NCBI RefSeq assembly: GCF_022532105.1
Contig: NZ_CP092832.1
Location: 248,001-312,000 of the forward strand
DNA: 64,000 nucleotides
Direction of reading: 5' to 3'
From: Flavobacterium sp. HJ-32-4
GTDB taxonomy: Bacteria > Bacteroidota > Bacteroidia > Flavobacteriales > Flavobacteriaceae
Under the pieces are notes generated by a model. It was not told where the DNA came from. It saw only the letters and a program-made list of their open reading frames with translations, and did not search any database. A program made the position numbers and the translations under genes. Numbering within the stretch: the stretch's first letter is position 1; the number at the start of each line of letters is the position of its first letter. Shown piece by piece: positions 26,322 through 35,600 of this stretch.

Positions 26322-27344
26322 TTATACAAGATAGAATACGGTGAAGACGAATACCCACACCAAATCCACAAAGTGCCAATAGAGACCCACTTTCTCGACC
26401 ATTTCGTAGCTGCCGCGTTTTTGGTAGGTACCGAGCAATACGTTCAGGAAGATGATGATATTGATGATGACACCTGAGAATACGTGGAAACCGTGGAAAC
26501 CGGTGATAAAGAAGAAGAAGTCGGCGAACAATTTGCTTCCGTATTCGTTGCGGATCAAATTAGCGCCTTCTACCACGATGTGGGCATCTTTCATCCGGGC
26601 CACTGATGCCTCACGGGTCAGGATTACTTTCTTCTTACGGGCAGTCAACGTTTTGTCGATGGTTGCATCGTTCTTTTGTTCGGCAGTTTCCTCGTAGATG
26701 ATCTCAGTGCGAACACGCACATCCGGATGGGCTTCGAAACCGGCTTGTACTTCCGCCACCGAATAGCTAGGCAGCGATGATTCGCTCATGAACCAGGTTC
26801 CTTTGCTACGGTCGAGTTGCTCGCGGGTTTCCGGCAAGGTTACGGCCACTTCGTCCAGCGTCAGGCGTTTTCCTTTGCTGTCTACGAACTGCAGGATGGA
26901 ACCACCCTTGGTTTCAATAGCACCATACTCACCTGATATAAAGTTTTTCCACTCCCATGCCTGTGATCCGACGAAAATCAGACCGCCAATGATGGTAAGG
27001 AAGAGATACAAGGTTACTTGTTTTTGCTTCATCTGGTGTCCGGCATCCACGGCAAGTACCATGGTAACAGACGAAAAGATGAGGATAAACGTCATGAGGG
27101 CAACGTAATACATCGGAGCCGAAACGCCGTGCATGAACGGAAAGTGGGTGAACACTTCGTCAGCGATAGGCCAGGTTTCGATGAATTTAAATCTGGAAAA
27201 ACCGTATGCGGCAAGGAATCCGGAGAAGGTCAGTGCATCGGAAACGATGAAAAACCACATCATCAATTTCCCATACCCGGCGCCGAGCGGCTCGTTCCCG
27301 CCACCCCAGACTTTGGTTTGTGCATTCGTAACAGTTGCCTCCAT
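26322..27344 (-). CDS. Cytochrome c oxidase subunit III with large soluble insert
   Basis: Subunit III of a heme-copper oxidase, 340 residues. The membrane part resembles the paralogue next door (MWFFIVSDALTFSGFLAAYGFSRF at the start, FHGFHVFSGVIINI and LYWHFVDLVWVFVFTVFYLV at the end). Between helices, about residues 135-260 form a charged, soluble insert (from about ISGEYGAIETKG to AHIVVEGANLI). Inserts of this kind occur, as I recall, in Bacteroidota subunit III. A TAAATTTG box (27370-27377) upstream suggests an internal promoter. Confidence 0.9.
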   Translation of the reverse strand: MEATVTNAQTKVWGGGNEPLGAGYGKLMMWFFIVSDALTFSGFLAAYGFSRFKFIETWPIADEVFTHFPFMHGVSAPMYYVALMTFILIFSSVTMVLAVDAGHQMKQKQVTLYLFLTIIGGLIFVGSQAWEWKNFISGEYGAIETKGGSILQFVDSKGKRLTLDEVAVTLPETREQLDRSKGTWFMSESSLPSYSVAEVQAGFEAHPDVRVRTEIIYEETAEQKNDATIDKTLTARKKKVILTREASVARMKDAHIVVEGANLIRNEYGSKLFADFFFFITGFHGFHVFSGVIINIIIFLNVLLGTYQKRGSYEMVEKVGLYWHFVDLVWVFVFTVFYLV

Positions 27345-27369
27345 AAAAACGCATTAGTTAAAAAGTCCC

Positions 27370-27400
27370 CAAATTTACGCAAATTTCTTATTTGAAGAAA
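27370..27400 (-). promoter_or_regulatory. Possible internal promoter before the long subunit III gene
   Basis: TAAATTTG (27370-27377, minus strand) fits TAnnTTTG, with TTTC 19 bp upstream inside the 3' end of the preceding gene. It lies 26 bp before the start codon. Confidence 0.35.
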
Positions 27401-27963
27401 TACAAAAATAAAAACAGGTAAAGCCACAGAAAATCGAGAAAGTGCCAGAATAGCGCACCCAGTTCAATCCCAAGTGTTTGACCCGGACCGTATTTCTGTT
27501 TAAAATGATTATAAATTATAACCAACAGTGATATCATGCCTCCTGTAAGGTGTGCAAGGTGGGTCAATACCAGCACCCAAAGGAATGAAACGTTGATTGT
27601 GGCGTAGTTTCCGGCAGGGAAAAGTCCGTCGCGATACAACTGCTGGAAACCCTGAAATTGAAAGAACACGAAGGCGCACCCGAGGGCAAAAGTCAACCCC
27701 AGGAACAGCGACGCCCCACCCCTTTTTCCGGCGACTACCTGTCGCTTAACAAGAAAAAACGTGATGCTGCTCACCAACATAAGGGCCGTACTGATGAAAA
27801 AGGAAGACGGCAGGTCAATAGGTTTCCAGTCGCCACGCGAGCTACTCACCACATACGCACTTGTGAGCGCCGCAAACACCATTACCATACTGACCATAGA
27901 CACCCAAAGCAGCATCTTCTTTGAGCGGTCACTCTTGAATTTATAATCTGTGGAAGTTGCCAT
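27388..27963 (-). CDS. Cytochrome c oxidase subunit III (short form)
   Basis: A 191-residue, five-helix subunit III of the heme-copper oxidase family. Features: SMVMVFAALTSAYVVSS at helix one, the LTHLAHLTGGMISLLVIIY helix, and the C-terminal ELGALFWHFLDFLWLYLFL with the conserved WHFLD. It lacks the insert of the neighbouring 340-residue paralogue. The start codon shares a base with the ctaB stop. Confidence 0.92.
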   Translation of the reverse strand: MATSTDYKFKSDRSKKMLLWVSMVSMVMVFAALTSAYVVSSSRGDWKPIDLPSSFFISTALMLVSSITFFLVKRQVVAGKRGGASLFLGLTFALGCAFVFFQFQGFQQLYRDGLFPAGNYATINVSFLWVLVLTHLAHLTGGMISLLVIIYNHFKQKYGPGQTLGIELGALFWHFLDFLWLYLFLFLYFFK

Positions 27964-28862
27964 TATTGAAGGAATTTATCGGTAATATATACAATTTGCA
28001 ATAGCGTGATGTAGCTGACGCTGACGAGCATCAGTGTCCGGGCGGCCTTAGACGTTCGGTCGCGGTAGAGTTTTACGGCGTAGACCAGCATCCACATCCC
28101 CAGCAAGAAGACGATAACCGCGGCCACTGTCGACAGGCGCAACCTCCCCAACATGAAAAACGCCGGTAATAACGACGCAATCGTCAACCACAAGGTATAT
28201 AGAATGGTTTGAAGCGCCGTTGTGCGGTCGCGCTTCCCGGAAGGTAACATATAGAATCCGGCCTTTTCGTAGTCTTCATACAAAAACCAACCAATCGCCC
28301 AAAAATGGGGAAACTGCCAAAAGAACTGGATCAGGAACAATGTCCCAGCCTCAATACCAAATTCACCGGTTGCGGCTACCCATCCCAACATAAACGGAAT
28401 GGCGCCCGGAAAAGCCCCCACAAAAACCGACAGCGAGGTCACGGTCTTCAGCGGTGTGTAAACGCACGCGTATAAAAAGATCGAAATCGCGCCGAACATG
28501 GCGGTCTTAGGGTTGATAGCGTATAGGATGGCCACACCTGCTATGGTCAGGAGACTCGCGATGACAAAGGCTACGGAAGGCGCCATCCGCCCCGACGCCA
28601 CCGGACGGTTCCGGGTGCGGTCCATCTTGGCATCAAGGTCTTTTTCGATGATCTGGTTGAAGGCATTTGACGCCCCTACCATACAATATCCCCCTACCGC
28701 CAACATCAGCAACGTGAGCAAATCAGATGTAGCGAACTCCCTGATCCCCAACAGATAACCCGCCAATGACGAGAATACCACGCTGATGGCAAGTCCTGCC
28801 TTGGTGATCTGCCTGAAATCACCTACTATGGTCCGGAAAGTGGTATGCGGTGCGCCGCTCAA
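27963..28862 (-). CDS. ctaB: Protoheme IX farnesyltransferase (heme O synthase)
   Basis: Adds a farnesyl group to heme b to give heme O for heme-copper oxidases. The 299-residue UbiA-fold membrane protein has the first Asp motif in NAFNQIIEKDLDAKMDRTRNRP, of which NQIIEKDLDAKMDRT is the key part, YTPLKT after it, and the DYEKAGFYMLP loop. Length is normal. It is first in the oxidase run and has a consensus -7 element 36 bp upstream. Confidence 0.94.
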   Translation of the reverse strand: MSGAPHTTFRTIVGDFRQITKAGLAISVVFSSLAGYLLGIREFATSDLLTLLMLAVGGYCMVGASNAFNQIIEKDLDAKMDRTRNRPVASGRMAPSVAFVIASLLTIAGVAILYAINPKTAMFGAISIFLYACVYTPLKTVTSLSVFVGAFPGAIPFMLGWVAATGEFGIEAGTLFLIQFFWQFPHFWAIGWFLYEDYEKAGFYMLPSGKRDRTTALQTILYTLWLTIASLLPAFFMLGRLRLSTVAAVIVFLLGMWMLVYAVKLYRDRTSKAARTLMLVSVSYITLLQIVYITDKFLQ

Positions 28863-28897
28863 GACGTTGGGTTTTGAAGGTCATAGAAAGACCGCCG

Positions 28898-28905
28898 CAA
28901 AGATA
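28898..28905 (-). promoter_or_regulatory. Candidate -7 element of the ctaB-oxidase run
   Basis: TATCTTTG on the minus strand, full consensus match, 36 bp before the ctaB start. The -33 region is poor. Confidence 0.45.
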
Positions 28906-28952
28906 CTGCACGGAATTGGTTTAGGGAACCCAGCCGCCGAAATTTTATCCGG

Positions 28953-31025
28953 TTAATAATCGAAGTACATATTGAACAGTTCTGACCGAACCCCCACCAT
29001 AAACCAGGTAGTCGTACCGTTTTGCATGACGGGTGTTTCGAGTTCCGGACTCGCATTTCGGACAATCAGGTTGACAAATGCGCGCAGGTTTGTGGTCGGG
29101 TTCACGAGATATCCTGCCTGCACATCGCCCATTACCAATGTGGTTTTGTTGCCCTGGCCAATCCGCACGCCGGTATCGTAGGGGCGTCCTTCGGTATAAT
29201 TCCTGTAGATGTCGCTTCCGTAATTGAAATTGTCGTCGGCCGTATTGAAGTCGAGCCCCCGTATACCATACGTCAACCTGGCATCGGCATAGTAGCGGCC
29301 CTTTCGGTAGCGGGCGATGGCGAGCAATTCACGGAAGTTGCCGCCCCACGGGTGCCCCATGCTTTGGTTGTTATGCCCGTAGTTTGTGAGCGGATCACTG
29401 TGGGAATAGACGTAGGGGCGCACATGGTTGTACTCTGCCTGCAAGGTCAGGCCCTGAATCGAAAAGGCATTCGTATAGGTCGCACCTACCTGATACCCAT
29501 ATTTATTCAGCCAGCTTTGGTTACCGTCTTTCACCGCACCGAGTGAAAACTCATCAAGGAAGAACTGCCCGTAAAAATGCAGGTTGTTCTGCCATTTATA
29601 TTTGAACGTCAGTCCCAACGCGGCATTTCCGCTACGTGCCGACGAAGCAAACTCCACGCTTCGATAGAAAATAATCGGGTTGACAAAGTTGATATCGAAA
29701 CCACGGTCGTTCGTATTGGCCCAAATGACCGACTCGAAAAAACCGAGATTCAATCGATTGGTTACATTGAGGCTCAGGTAATGGTTCGCCATGAATTTTG
29801 TGGCATACGTACGGTCGACCGTCACGTCGTCACGCACATCTTTCAGCCACATGTAGGTATTGGTATACCTGATTTTCCAGAAGGTGGAATGGAGCTTCAC
29901 ATACGGATAGGGACTCGCCGCATCGCCCAATATCAGCGAACGGTAACCATCACCGATGAAATTCCGGCCGTAACCCAACTGCAGGTTGAAGTACCGGCTG
30001 GGTGAGTACGACAGGTTTGCTTCCGCGGATGGGAAATCGAAGGCGTCTGTTTTGAAATCCTTTGCAATGCCGATACCCGGTATAATAGCCGGATTCCCGC
30101 CCGACGGTGCGATTGACCGTGCGTAGTCGTTATAATAATCGGCGAAGCGGCCCTGGCTTTCGTAGATGGTGGTGGTAAAGGTCAGGTTGTCTCCAAGTCC
30201 ACCCTGCACCTGCAGCGCCCTTGTATTCTGATACGTATAACTGAAATCGGATGGGTCGCTTTTCCCAACCCGCACATCCAGCATCGGGTTGAGCGTGAAC
30301 CAATAGTCCTTGCCCTGGAACTGGGCCAGGTTCTCATTCCAGATTTTCCGTCCCCACCACGAAGACGTCTTCCGGAAGAGCTTTTCATTCTCACCCTTCA
30401 TGTCAAAATACCGTTTGACATCACTGTAGAGATACGGCTTATAACCCGTGTGGTTGTTTGCGCCTACGACATTCATCGCCGCCTCAAAAGCGGCATAGCT
30501 CACGTGGGTAAACGGCACATTCATATTCGAGCTGTAAAGGCGATGTTCGAACGGAAGGGTACGGATGGTATCCAATTCGTTCAGTATCCGATCATCTTGC
30601 ACCGATGCATTTCCCTTCGCCCCCGCAGCGACCGGAACCACAGCGTCTTTCTGTAGCGGGATGGCGATGCGATGGGTATATTTCGTATAAACCGGAATCC
30701 CATTCCGATAGCCGGGCTTCACTTTGGGCAGCGAGGCAAACACGGAACGGGCTTCCTTCTCGAGGGCGGCCTCGGTCGTATTGACATAAAGCACACGGAA
30801 CGTACCTTCTTCGGTTACCTCGAACAATACAATTACTTCTCCGCTATACGATTGCAGTTCCGCCGGTACGGTGAAGTGATCGTAGACATAGGCCTGTAGC
30901 TTCGTTGCGAAGCAGGCAACACGATCCGTTTCGGATTCACATCCGGGGAACACCGGATCGTTGGACGACTGGGCGTGGGTGGACAGAAAAGCGAAAAAGA
31001 GAAAAAGCGAGGCGAGTTGTTTCAT
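28953..31025 (-). CDS. remB: Gliding motility protein RemB-like outer membrane protein
   Basis: A 690-residue exported protein. After a signal peptide (MKQLASLFLFFAFLSTHA) residues about 40-130 resemble a TonB C-terminal domain (GEVIVLFEVTEEGTFRVLYV, YTKYTHRIAIPL). The rest is rich in alternating aromatic/polar strands, with the Wzi-like phrases NPIIFYRSVEFASSARSG and LQLGYGRNFIGDGYRSL, and ends in Phe/Tyr as outer-membrane barrels do. It matches, by memory, flavobacterial proteins named RemB, linked to surface gliding. It is the last gene of the run from ruvA and lies 6 bp after deoC. Confidence 0.75.
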   Translation of the reverse strand: MKQLASLFLFFAFLSTHAQSSNDPVFPGCESETDRVACFATKLQAYVYDHFTVPAELQSYSGEVIVLFEVTEEGTFRVLYVNTTEAALEKEARSVFASLPKVKPGYRNGIPVYTKYTHRIAIPLQKDAVVPVAAGAKGNASVQDDRILNELDTIRTLPFEHRLYSSNMNVPFTHVSYAAFEAAMNVVGANNHTGYKPYLYSDVKRYFDMKGENEKLFRKTSSWWGRKIWNENLAQFQGKDYWFTLNPMLDVRVGKSDPSDFSYTYQNTRALQVQGGLGDNLTFTTTIYESQGRFADYYNDYARSIAPSGGNPAIIPGIGIAKDFKTDAFDFPSAEANLSYSPSRYFNLQLGYGRNFIGDGYRSLILGDAASPYPYVKLHSTFWKIRYTNTYMWLKDVRDDVTVDRTYATKFMANHYLSLNVTNRLNLGFFESVIWANTNDRGFDINFVNPIIFYRSVEFASSARSGNAALGLTFKYKWQNNLHFYGQFFLDEFSLGAVKDGNQSWLNKYGYQVGATYTNAFSIQGLTLQAEYNHVRPYVYSHSDPLTNYGHNNQSMGHPWGGNFRELLAIARYRKGRYYADARLTYGIRGLDFNTADDNFNYGSDIYRNYTEGRPYDTGVRIGQGNKTTLVMGDVQAGYLVNPTTNLRAFVNLIVRNASPELETPVMQNGTTTWFMVGVRSELFNMYFDY

Positions 31026-31031
31026 AGGAGT

Positions 31032-31781
31032 TCAATAGGTAGAGGTCGAGACACGGCCTTCGGCGATGGCTTTCGCCGACGAAGTGCCGATACGCGAAAC
31101 GCCCAGACGGATATACGCTTGTGCGGTTTCAAAATCACGAATGCCACCCGACGCTTTCACGGGTAGCGGACAGGCATTCTCAAGCATCATGACGATAGCT
31201 TCAGGTGTGGCGCCATTTCCGGCTCCGCCCGTTACAGGGAAAAATCCGGTTGACGATTTCAAAAACACATGCGGGTAGCGGTCTTCTTTGACCCGTCGGA
31301 TGACGGTGTTGCGTACGAGGGCCGTCAGACGTACGATTTCGCCATCGGAAAGCGCTGCGGTTTCAAGTATCCACTTGATGGTTTTGTGATGGGAAAGTGC
31401 CAGGTCGGTGCAGGCCGCTACTTCCGTGCGTACGCGCTCTTCGTCGCCGTGACGGAAGGCCTGGTAGTCGCATACGACATCTACCTCGTCGGCCCCGTCG
31501 TCAAGGGCTTGTTGCAGTTCGGCGAGCTTCTTTTCGACCCCGCCCTTCCCTTCTGGGAAATCGATTACGGTGCCACAGAGCGTTTTGGCCTTTGCTGCAC
31601 GGATGCGCGCTATAGCACCCGGCACTTGGTCGGGTCGCAGCATGACCGCGCGAAATCCCTCTTTGATGGCCTCGTCAACCGTTGCAAAGGCTGCCTGGCG
31701 GAGCTCCTTTTCGGTTAATCCGTCGGCGGTTGTTTTTAGGAAAGTCGAATCGAGGTAATATCGAATGTCATCGCGGTTCAT
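31032..31781 (-). CDS. deoC: Deoxyribose-phosphate aldolase
   Basis: Class I aldolase that splits 2-deoxyribose 5-phosphate into glyceraldehyde 3-phosphate and acetaldehyde. The 249-residue TIM-barrel protein has LDSTFLKTTA at the start (start MNRDDIRYYL at 31781 chosen over 31799), GADEVDVVCDY in the middle, the Schiff-base Lys in FLKSSTGF, and the ASGGIRDFETA strand near the end. It lies between a vanZ-like gene and remB in the same run. Confidence 0.93.
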   Translation of the reverse strand: MNRDDIRYYLDSTFLKTTADGLTEKELRQAAFATVDEAIKEGFRAVMLRPDQVPGAIARIRAAKAKTLCGTVIDFPEGKGGVEKKLAELQQALDDGADEVDVVCDYQAFRHGDEERVRTEVAACTDLALSHHKTIKWILETAALSDGEIVRLTALVRNTVIRRVKEDRYPHVFLKSSTGFFPVTGGAGNGATPEAIVMMLENACPLPVKASGGIRDFETAQAYIRLGVSRIGTSSAKAIAEGRVSTSTY

Positions 31782-31805
31782 GGCGGTAAAAATACGCAAA
31801 TCCGC

Positions 31806-32216
31806 TTAACGGGAGGCAGTACGCCCGCCTTTCCGACGACGGGTCATCCACAAAAGCAAAACGCATAGGGACGCACCTGTAGAATTGGCCACCACGTCCC
31901 ACACATCCGCCTTTCGGGTATCGGTAAACGTGTATTGCATCAACTCGATGGCGATGCCGTAAAGGAGTGAAAAAACGAACGAATAGCACAATGCCTTTCC
32001 GAGACTCCAGTTACAGCGAAAGCGAAAGTTAAGAAACCACAATAGCACAAAGGCAAAATGAAAAATGCCATGGCCCACTTTGTCGTGGCCCATGACACTT
32101 TTTGCCGGAAGTGCTTCAAGCTTAATTAGGCACAAAACCGTGAGGAGCACCGTCCAGGCGACGGCTGCCCACAACAAGGTGTTTTTATGCTCCGATAAGG
32201 TCTTTGTAAGCCTCAC
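31806..32216 (-). CDS. VanZ family membrane protein
   Basis: A 136-residue, four-helix membrane protein with the VanZ-type motif [16 protein letters not shown] and the later [24 protein letters not shown]. VanZ-like proteins are linked to glycopeptide resistance in enterococci but are widespread with unknown roles. The start at 32216 makes a 32-bp overlap with the 3' end of gcvH; no later start fits the family. Confidence 0.87.
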   Translation of the reverse strand: MRLTKTLSEHKNTLLWAAVAWTVLLTVLCLIKLEALPAKSVMGHDKVGHGIFHFAFVLLWFLNFRFRCNWSLGKALCYSFVFSLLYGIAIELMQYTFTDTRKADVWDVVANSTGASLCVLLLWMTRRRKGGRTASR

Positions 32217-32565
32217 TTGTCATTAGTTCATCGAACGCCGCCGCATCGGAAACCCGCACTTTGATCATCCATCCTTTTCCGTAAGGGTCAGAATTCACCA
32301 ACTCGGGTGTACGCTCCAACTCTTCATTGAATTCGATGATTTCGCCCGCCAAAGGCAGGAATAGGTCAGAAACCGTTTTTACGGCCTCCACGGTGCCGAA
32401 CACCTCATCCTGATCAAGGGTTTGGTCGAGGGTTTCGACTTCCACATATACGATATCTCCGAGTTCTTTCTGGGCGAAGTCGGTAATTCCGATGGTGGCA
32501 ATATCTCCGTCAAGGCTCGCCCATTCGTGGTCTTTGGTGTAGCGTAAGTTGGCTGGTATGTTCAT
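32185..32565 (-). CDS. gcvH: Glycine cleavage system H protein
   Basis: Lipoyl carrier of the glycine cleavage system. The 126-residue protein starts [15 protein letters not shown] at 32565, the universal start of the family; the frame is open to 32715 but that part is not conserved. The lipoylated Lys lies in [12 protein letters not shown]. Residues [13 protein letters not shown] near the end are typical. It lies 55 bp after sprA and overlaps the vanZ-like gene. Confidence 0.95.
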   Translation of the reverse strand: MNIPANLRYTKDHEWASLDGDIATIGITDFAQKELGDIVYVEVETLDQTLDQDEVFGTVEAVKTVSDLFLPLAGEIIEFNEELERTPELVNSDPYGKGWMIKVRVSDAAAFDELMTSEAYKDLIGA

Positions 32566-32620
32566 GGTGTCGTTATTTAGTTCGTCAAAGGTATTGTTTC
32601 CGTTGGTGATTCGAAAGTCA

Positions 32621-35600
32621 TCAATTGCCGAAATTATAGCGAAGGGTGAAGCCGCTTCGGATGTTGGTAATTGGGAAGGCCGTCGAAATAACCGCTTTCG
32701 AAAACGAGTGGTCATAATAGAAAATCGCCGTCAGGTTCTTGCTGAAGGCATAATCAGCCGTCAATTTCAACGACCAGATGTTCTGGCCACCGCCTAACTG
32801 GTTGTTGTCGTAATCGAGATAGCGCACAATCGTTTTGTTATCGCGAAGCGTGAAGTCGGCCTTGAAGTTAATATCGCTCTTGATAATGCCTTGCGGGTTG
32901 TCAGCCAGAGATGAATTCAACACCACATCCTTGATGCGGTAGCCGAGTCCGATGGTATACTCCATACCCTGCGTCTCGGTCAGGAGGTTGTTATCGAAAC
33001 TCATCGACAACGAACGGTCTTTCTTGAGCTCGGCCATGATCTTGATCGAATTCTGCATTTCCATATCGACTTTGATCAGCGGGTTGAACTGCTCGACGAG
33101 GTTGACATTCGAAATGACCGTTTTGTTGAGGAAGTTTCCTCCGGCGTCAACGGCATTCGGCGTCGACGGATTGTATTCAAGGTTCGAGCGGAACGAATTG
33201 ACCGTATACGAAGCCCGGTAACCGTGCTGGATCGAGAAGCGCTTGAACCGGTCTTTGAAGAATTGGAAACGCATCAGGCCGCTGTACTTGATCGTCCAGT
33301 TCGGGAGCGGGAAGTTGCGGAACGCGCTGAGCGAGATACCGCCGGCGTCTTTGCCCGTGTAGGCGGCCAGGAAGGCTGGTAACAATACCGCCTGGCTGTT
33401 GCGCCCGTACCCAATCGGATACCCCTGGTTGGAAACGTAGGTCTGGTAGTTTGGATCGGTCGGAGCCGGAATCGGGTTCGCCGCATCACCATACCGCGGA
33501 ATCGACGCGCCGTATCGTTCGGCCGCCAATCGGTCTGCCACGACCAATCGGTTGTCACGGAACTCGTCAAATGCTGCCGACCCGTTCACGTCGCTGGCGC
33601 TGAACGCCGTGCCGATCATGATGGTCGAGATCGAGAAGTTCCCGTAGCTATAAGGCGAAAGCGATACATACGGATAGTTCGGGTTGGTCGTCGGATCGGA
33701 TCCCAAGTCTACCTTATACTGTTCCGAATAATTGTCGACATATGTCCGGTTCGACGTCAGGTCAATCCGGAAATCAGGGAAGAGGTCGACGCCCGCCGTC
33801 ATATCGAGCGTGCGGTTCCGTACTTTCGTAAAGCTCTGGTTGAAGAATCCGTAGTCGGTCAGCCAGCCATTTTCAGCCGACACCTGTCGCACTTCATCCG
33901 GCCATCCGAACGCAAACGGGAGCGTCGGACGTGTGGTACCGAAGAATCCCGGACTCGACTGGAAGCCTGGTAATACCGTACCTTCCGTAGACGTATAGTT
34001 AATCTGGATATTCTTGACACTGGTCAATACGCCGATCACGCCGTCGAGGAAGACGCTGCGGTTGCTTTGCGGGGTGGCGCGTTGGTTCTGTACTTTCTCA
34101 CCCGGTTTCGGCGCTGCCGTCGGACGTGCGGGCTGGTTGTTCTTCTTCCCACCTTTGACCAATCCGAGGTATTTATACAGGAGGTCCATGTTCAGGGTCG
34201 TATTCAGGCGGTGTGCCCCGTTGTTCTGGATGGTGTTCCCTAAATCCCACGTATTGCCATCAATATCCTGGAAATTACGCATAGCGTCGGAACCCCGTTG
34301 CCAGTTGAAGTCTCCCGTATACGTATAGGTTGACTTCACGAACGACAAAAACGGCAGCTTGTTCAACGGCAGTTCGTAATTCGCTGTGACCTGTTGCGTA
34401 TACTGGTTCGGCTCACCGGTATTCCAATAGTCAGTCCAGATGTTGAAGCTGTTGTCGATTTCCTGTGTCTCGCGGTTGAAATAGCTTCGTACGATGTTGC
34501 TGGCCGTTACCGTATAATTGATTTTAAACGCCTTGGTCAGGTTGTAGTTGAAGCCATATTGGTAGTTAAACAGGTAGTTGCGACGGTACAACGGGTCGAG
34601 TCCGATACCGGCCACGTCTACCTGACGGAACTGCTGGCGGTTGAACTGGCGGATGACCGAGGCACTGAAGTTGATATTCGATGGCAGGTAGTTGAAGTTG
34701 AAATCGCTCAGCATCTTCCAATAGCTACTCTTTTTCAGGAACTTGTTGTTCTTCAACGGCTCAAAAGGCTTATTCTGGAAAGAATAGGTATAGTCGGCCT
34801 GCGTGCGTACCTGTTGGTCGAGATAATCCTCGATTTCGTAATCGTGCTTCTTGGTCTCGTTGAATGAATACGTAAGGGTCAGGTTCTCCGGATCGTATAC
34901 GTGCTGCTTCTGTTCAGGAGCGCGCTCCTTCTTCACACCAATGAAGTTGATACTCTTCGTTTTGGTATACTCGATGGCCCGGTTGCGCAGGTTCTCGCGT
35001 TCAGCGGCATCGGTAGTTTCGTCGAGAAGCTGGTCAAGGCGGATATCCTGGTTGAACGGATCGTATTGTGGTGTAATGATCTCCTCTCCCACTCCATAAT
35101 TGAAGGGAAGGTTGACACCCCACTTCTTCGGAAGCAATTTACCAAGGTTGATATTGGTAACGATGTTATACTGTTTCAGGTCTTCCCGACTCCGTTCGTT
35201 CGGACCGTCTTCGAGTCCGCCGAATCCAATCGTACTGATTTTGCCTGTAGCAGAAATCGTGGCGAAATCGGCAAGGTTGGCATCGAGACTGGCGACGGCG
35301 GCCATACCTCCTTTATTGTCCATTTGCGCCAAACGCAATTCGTTGAACCACACTTCCCCTTTGATCTTACGGGGTGTGAACGTGTTTCCGTCGGGATTTG
35401 TACCGTTTAGTGTGTTGTTCCTGAGGCCGACCATCAGCGTGCGCACGAGTCCGAAGTTCGGATTACCCTTAATCCGCAGTCGCAGTTTGTTTGGTTTATC
35501 TGCCAAATCGGGTTGCAGTTCGTCTTCCCATTTGGTCAACACACCCTGCTCGTCCAATTCGCCCGGGTTCTGCATCGCATAGACCTTAAGTTTGGTCAGG

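Noticed and set aside
28859-29065. 68-codon minus-strand frame between remB and ctaB
   Set aside because: It overlaps the remB 3' end in another frame and the ctaB promoter.
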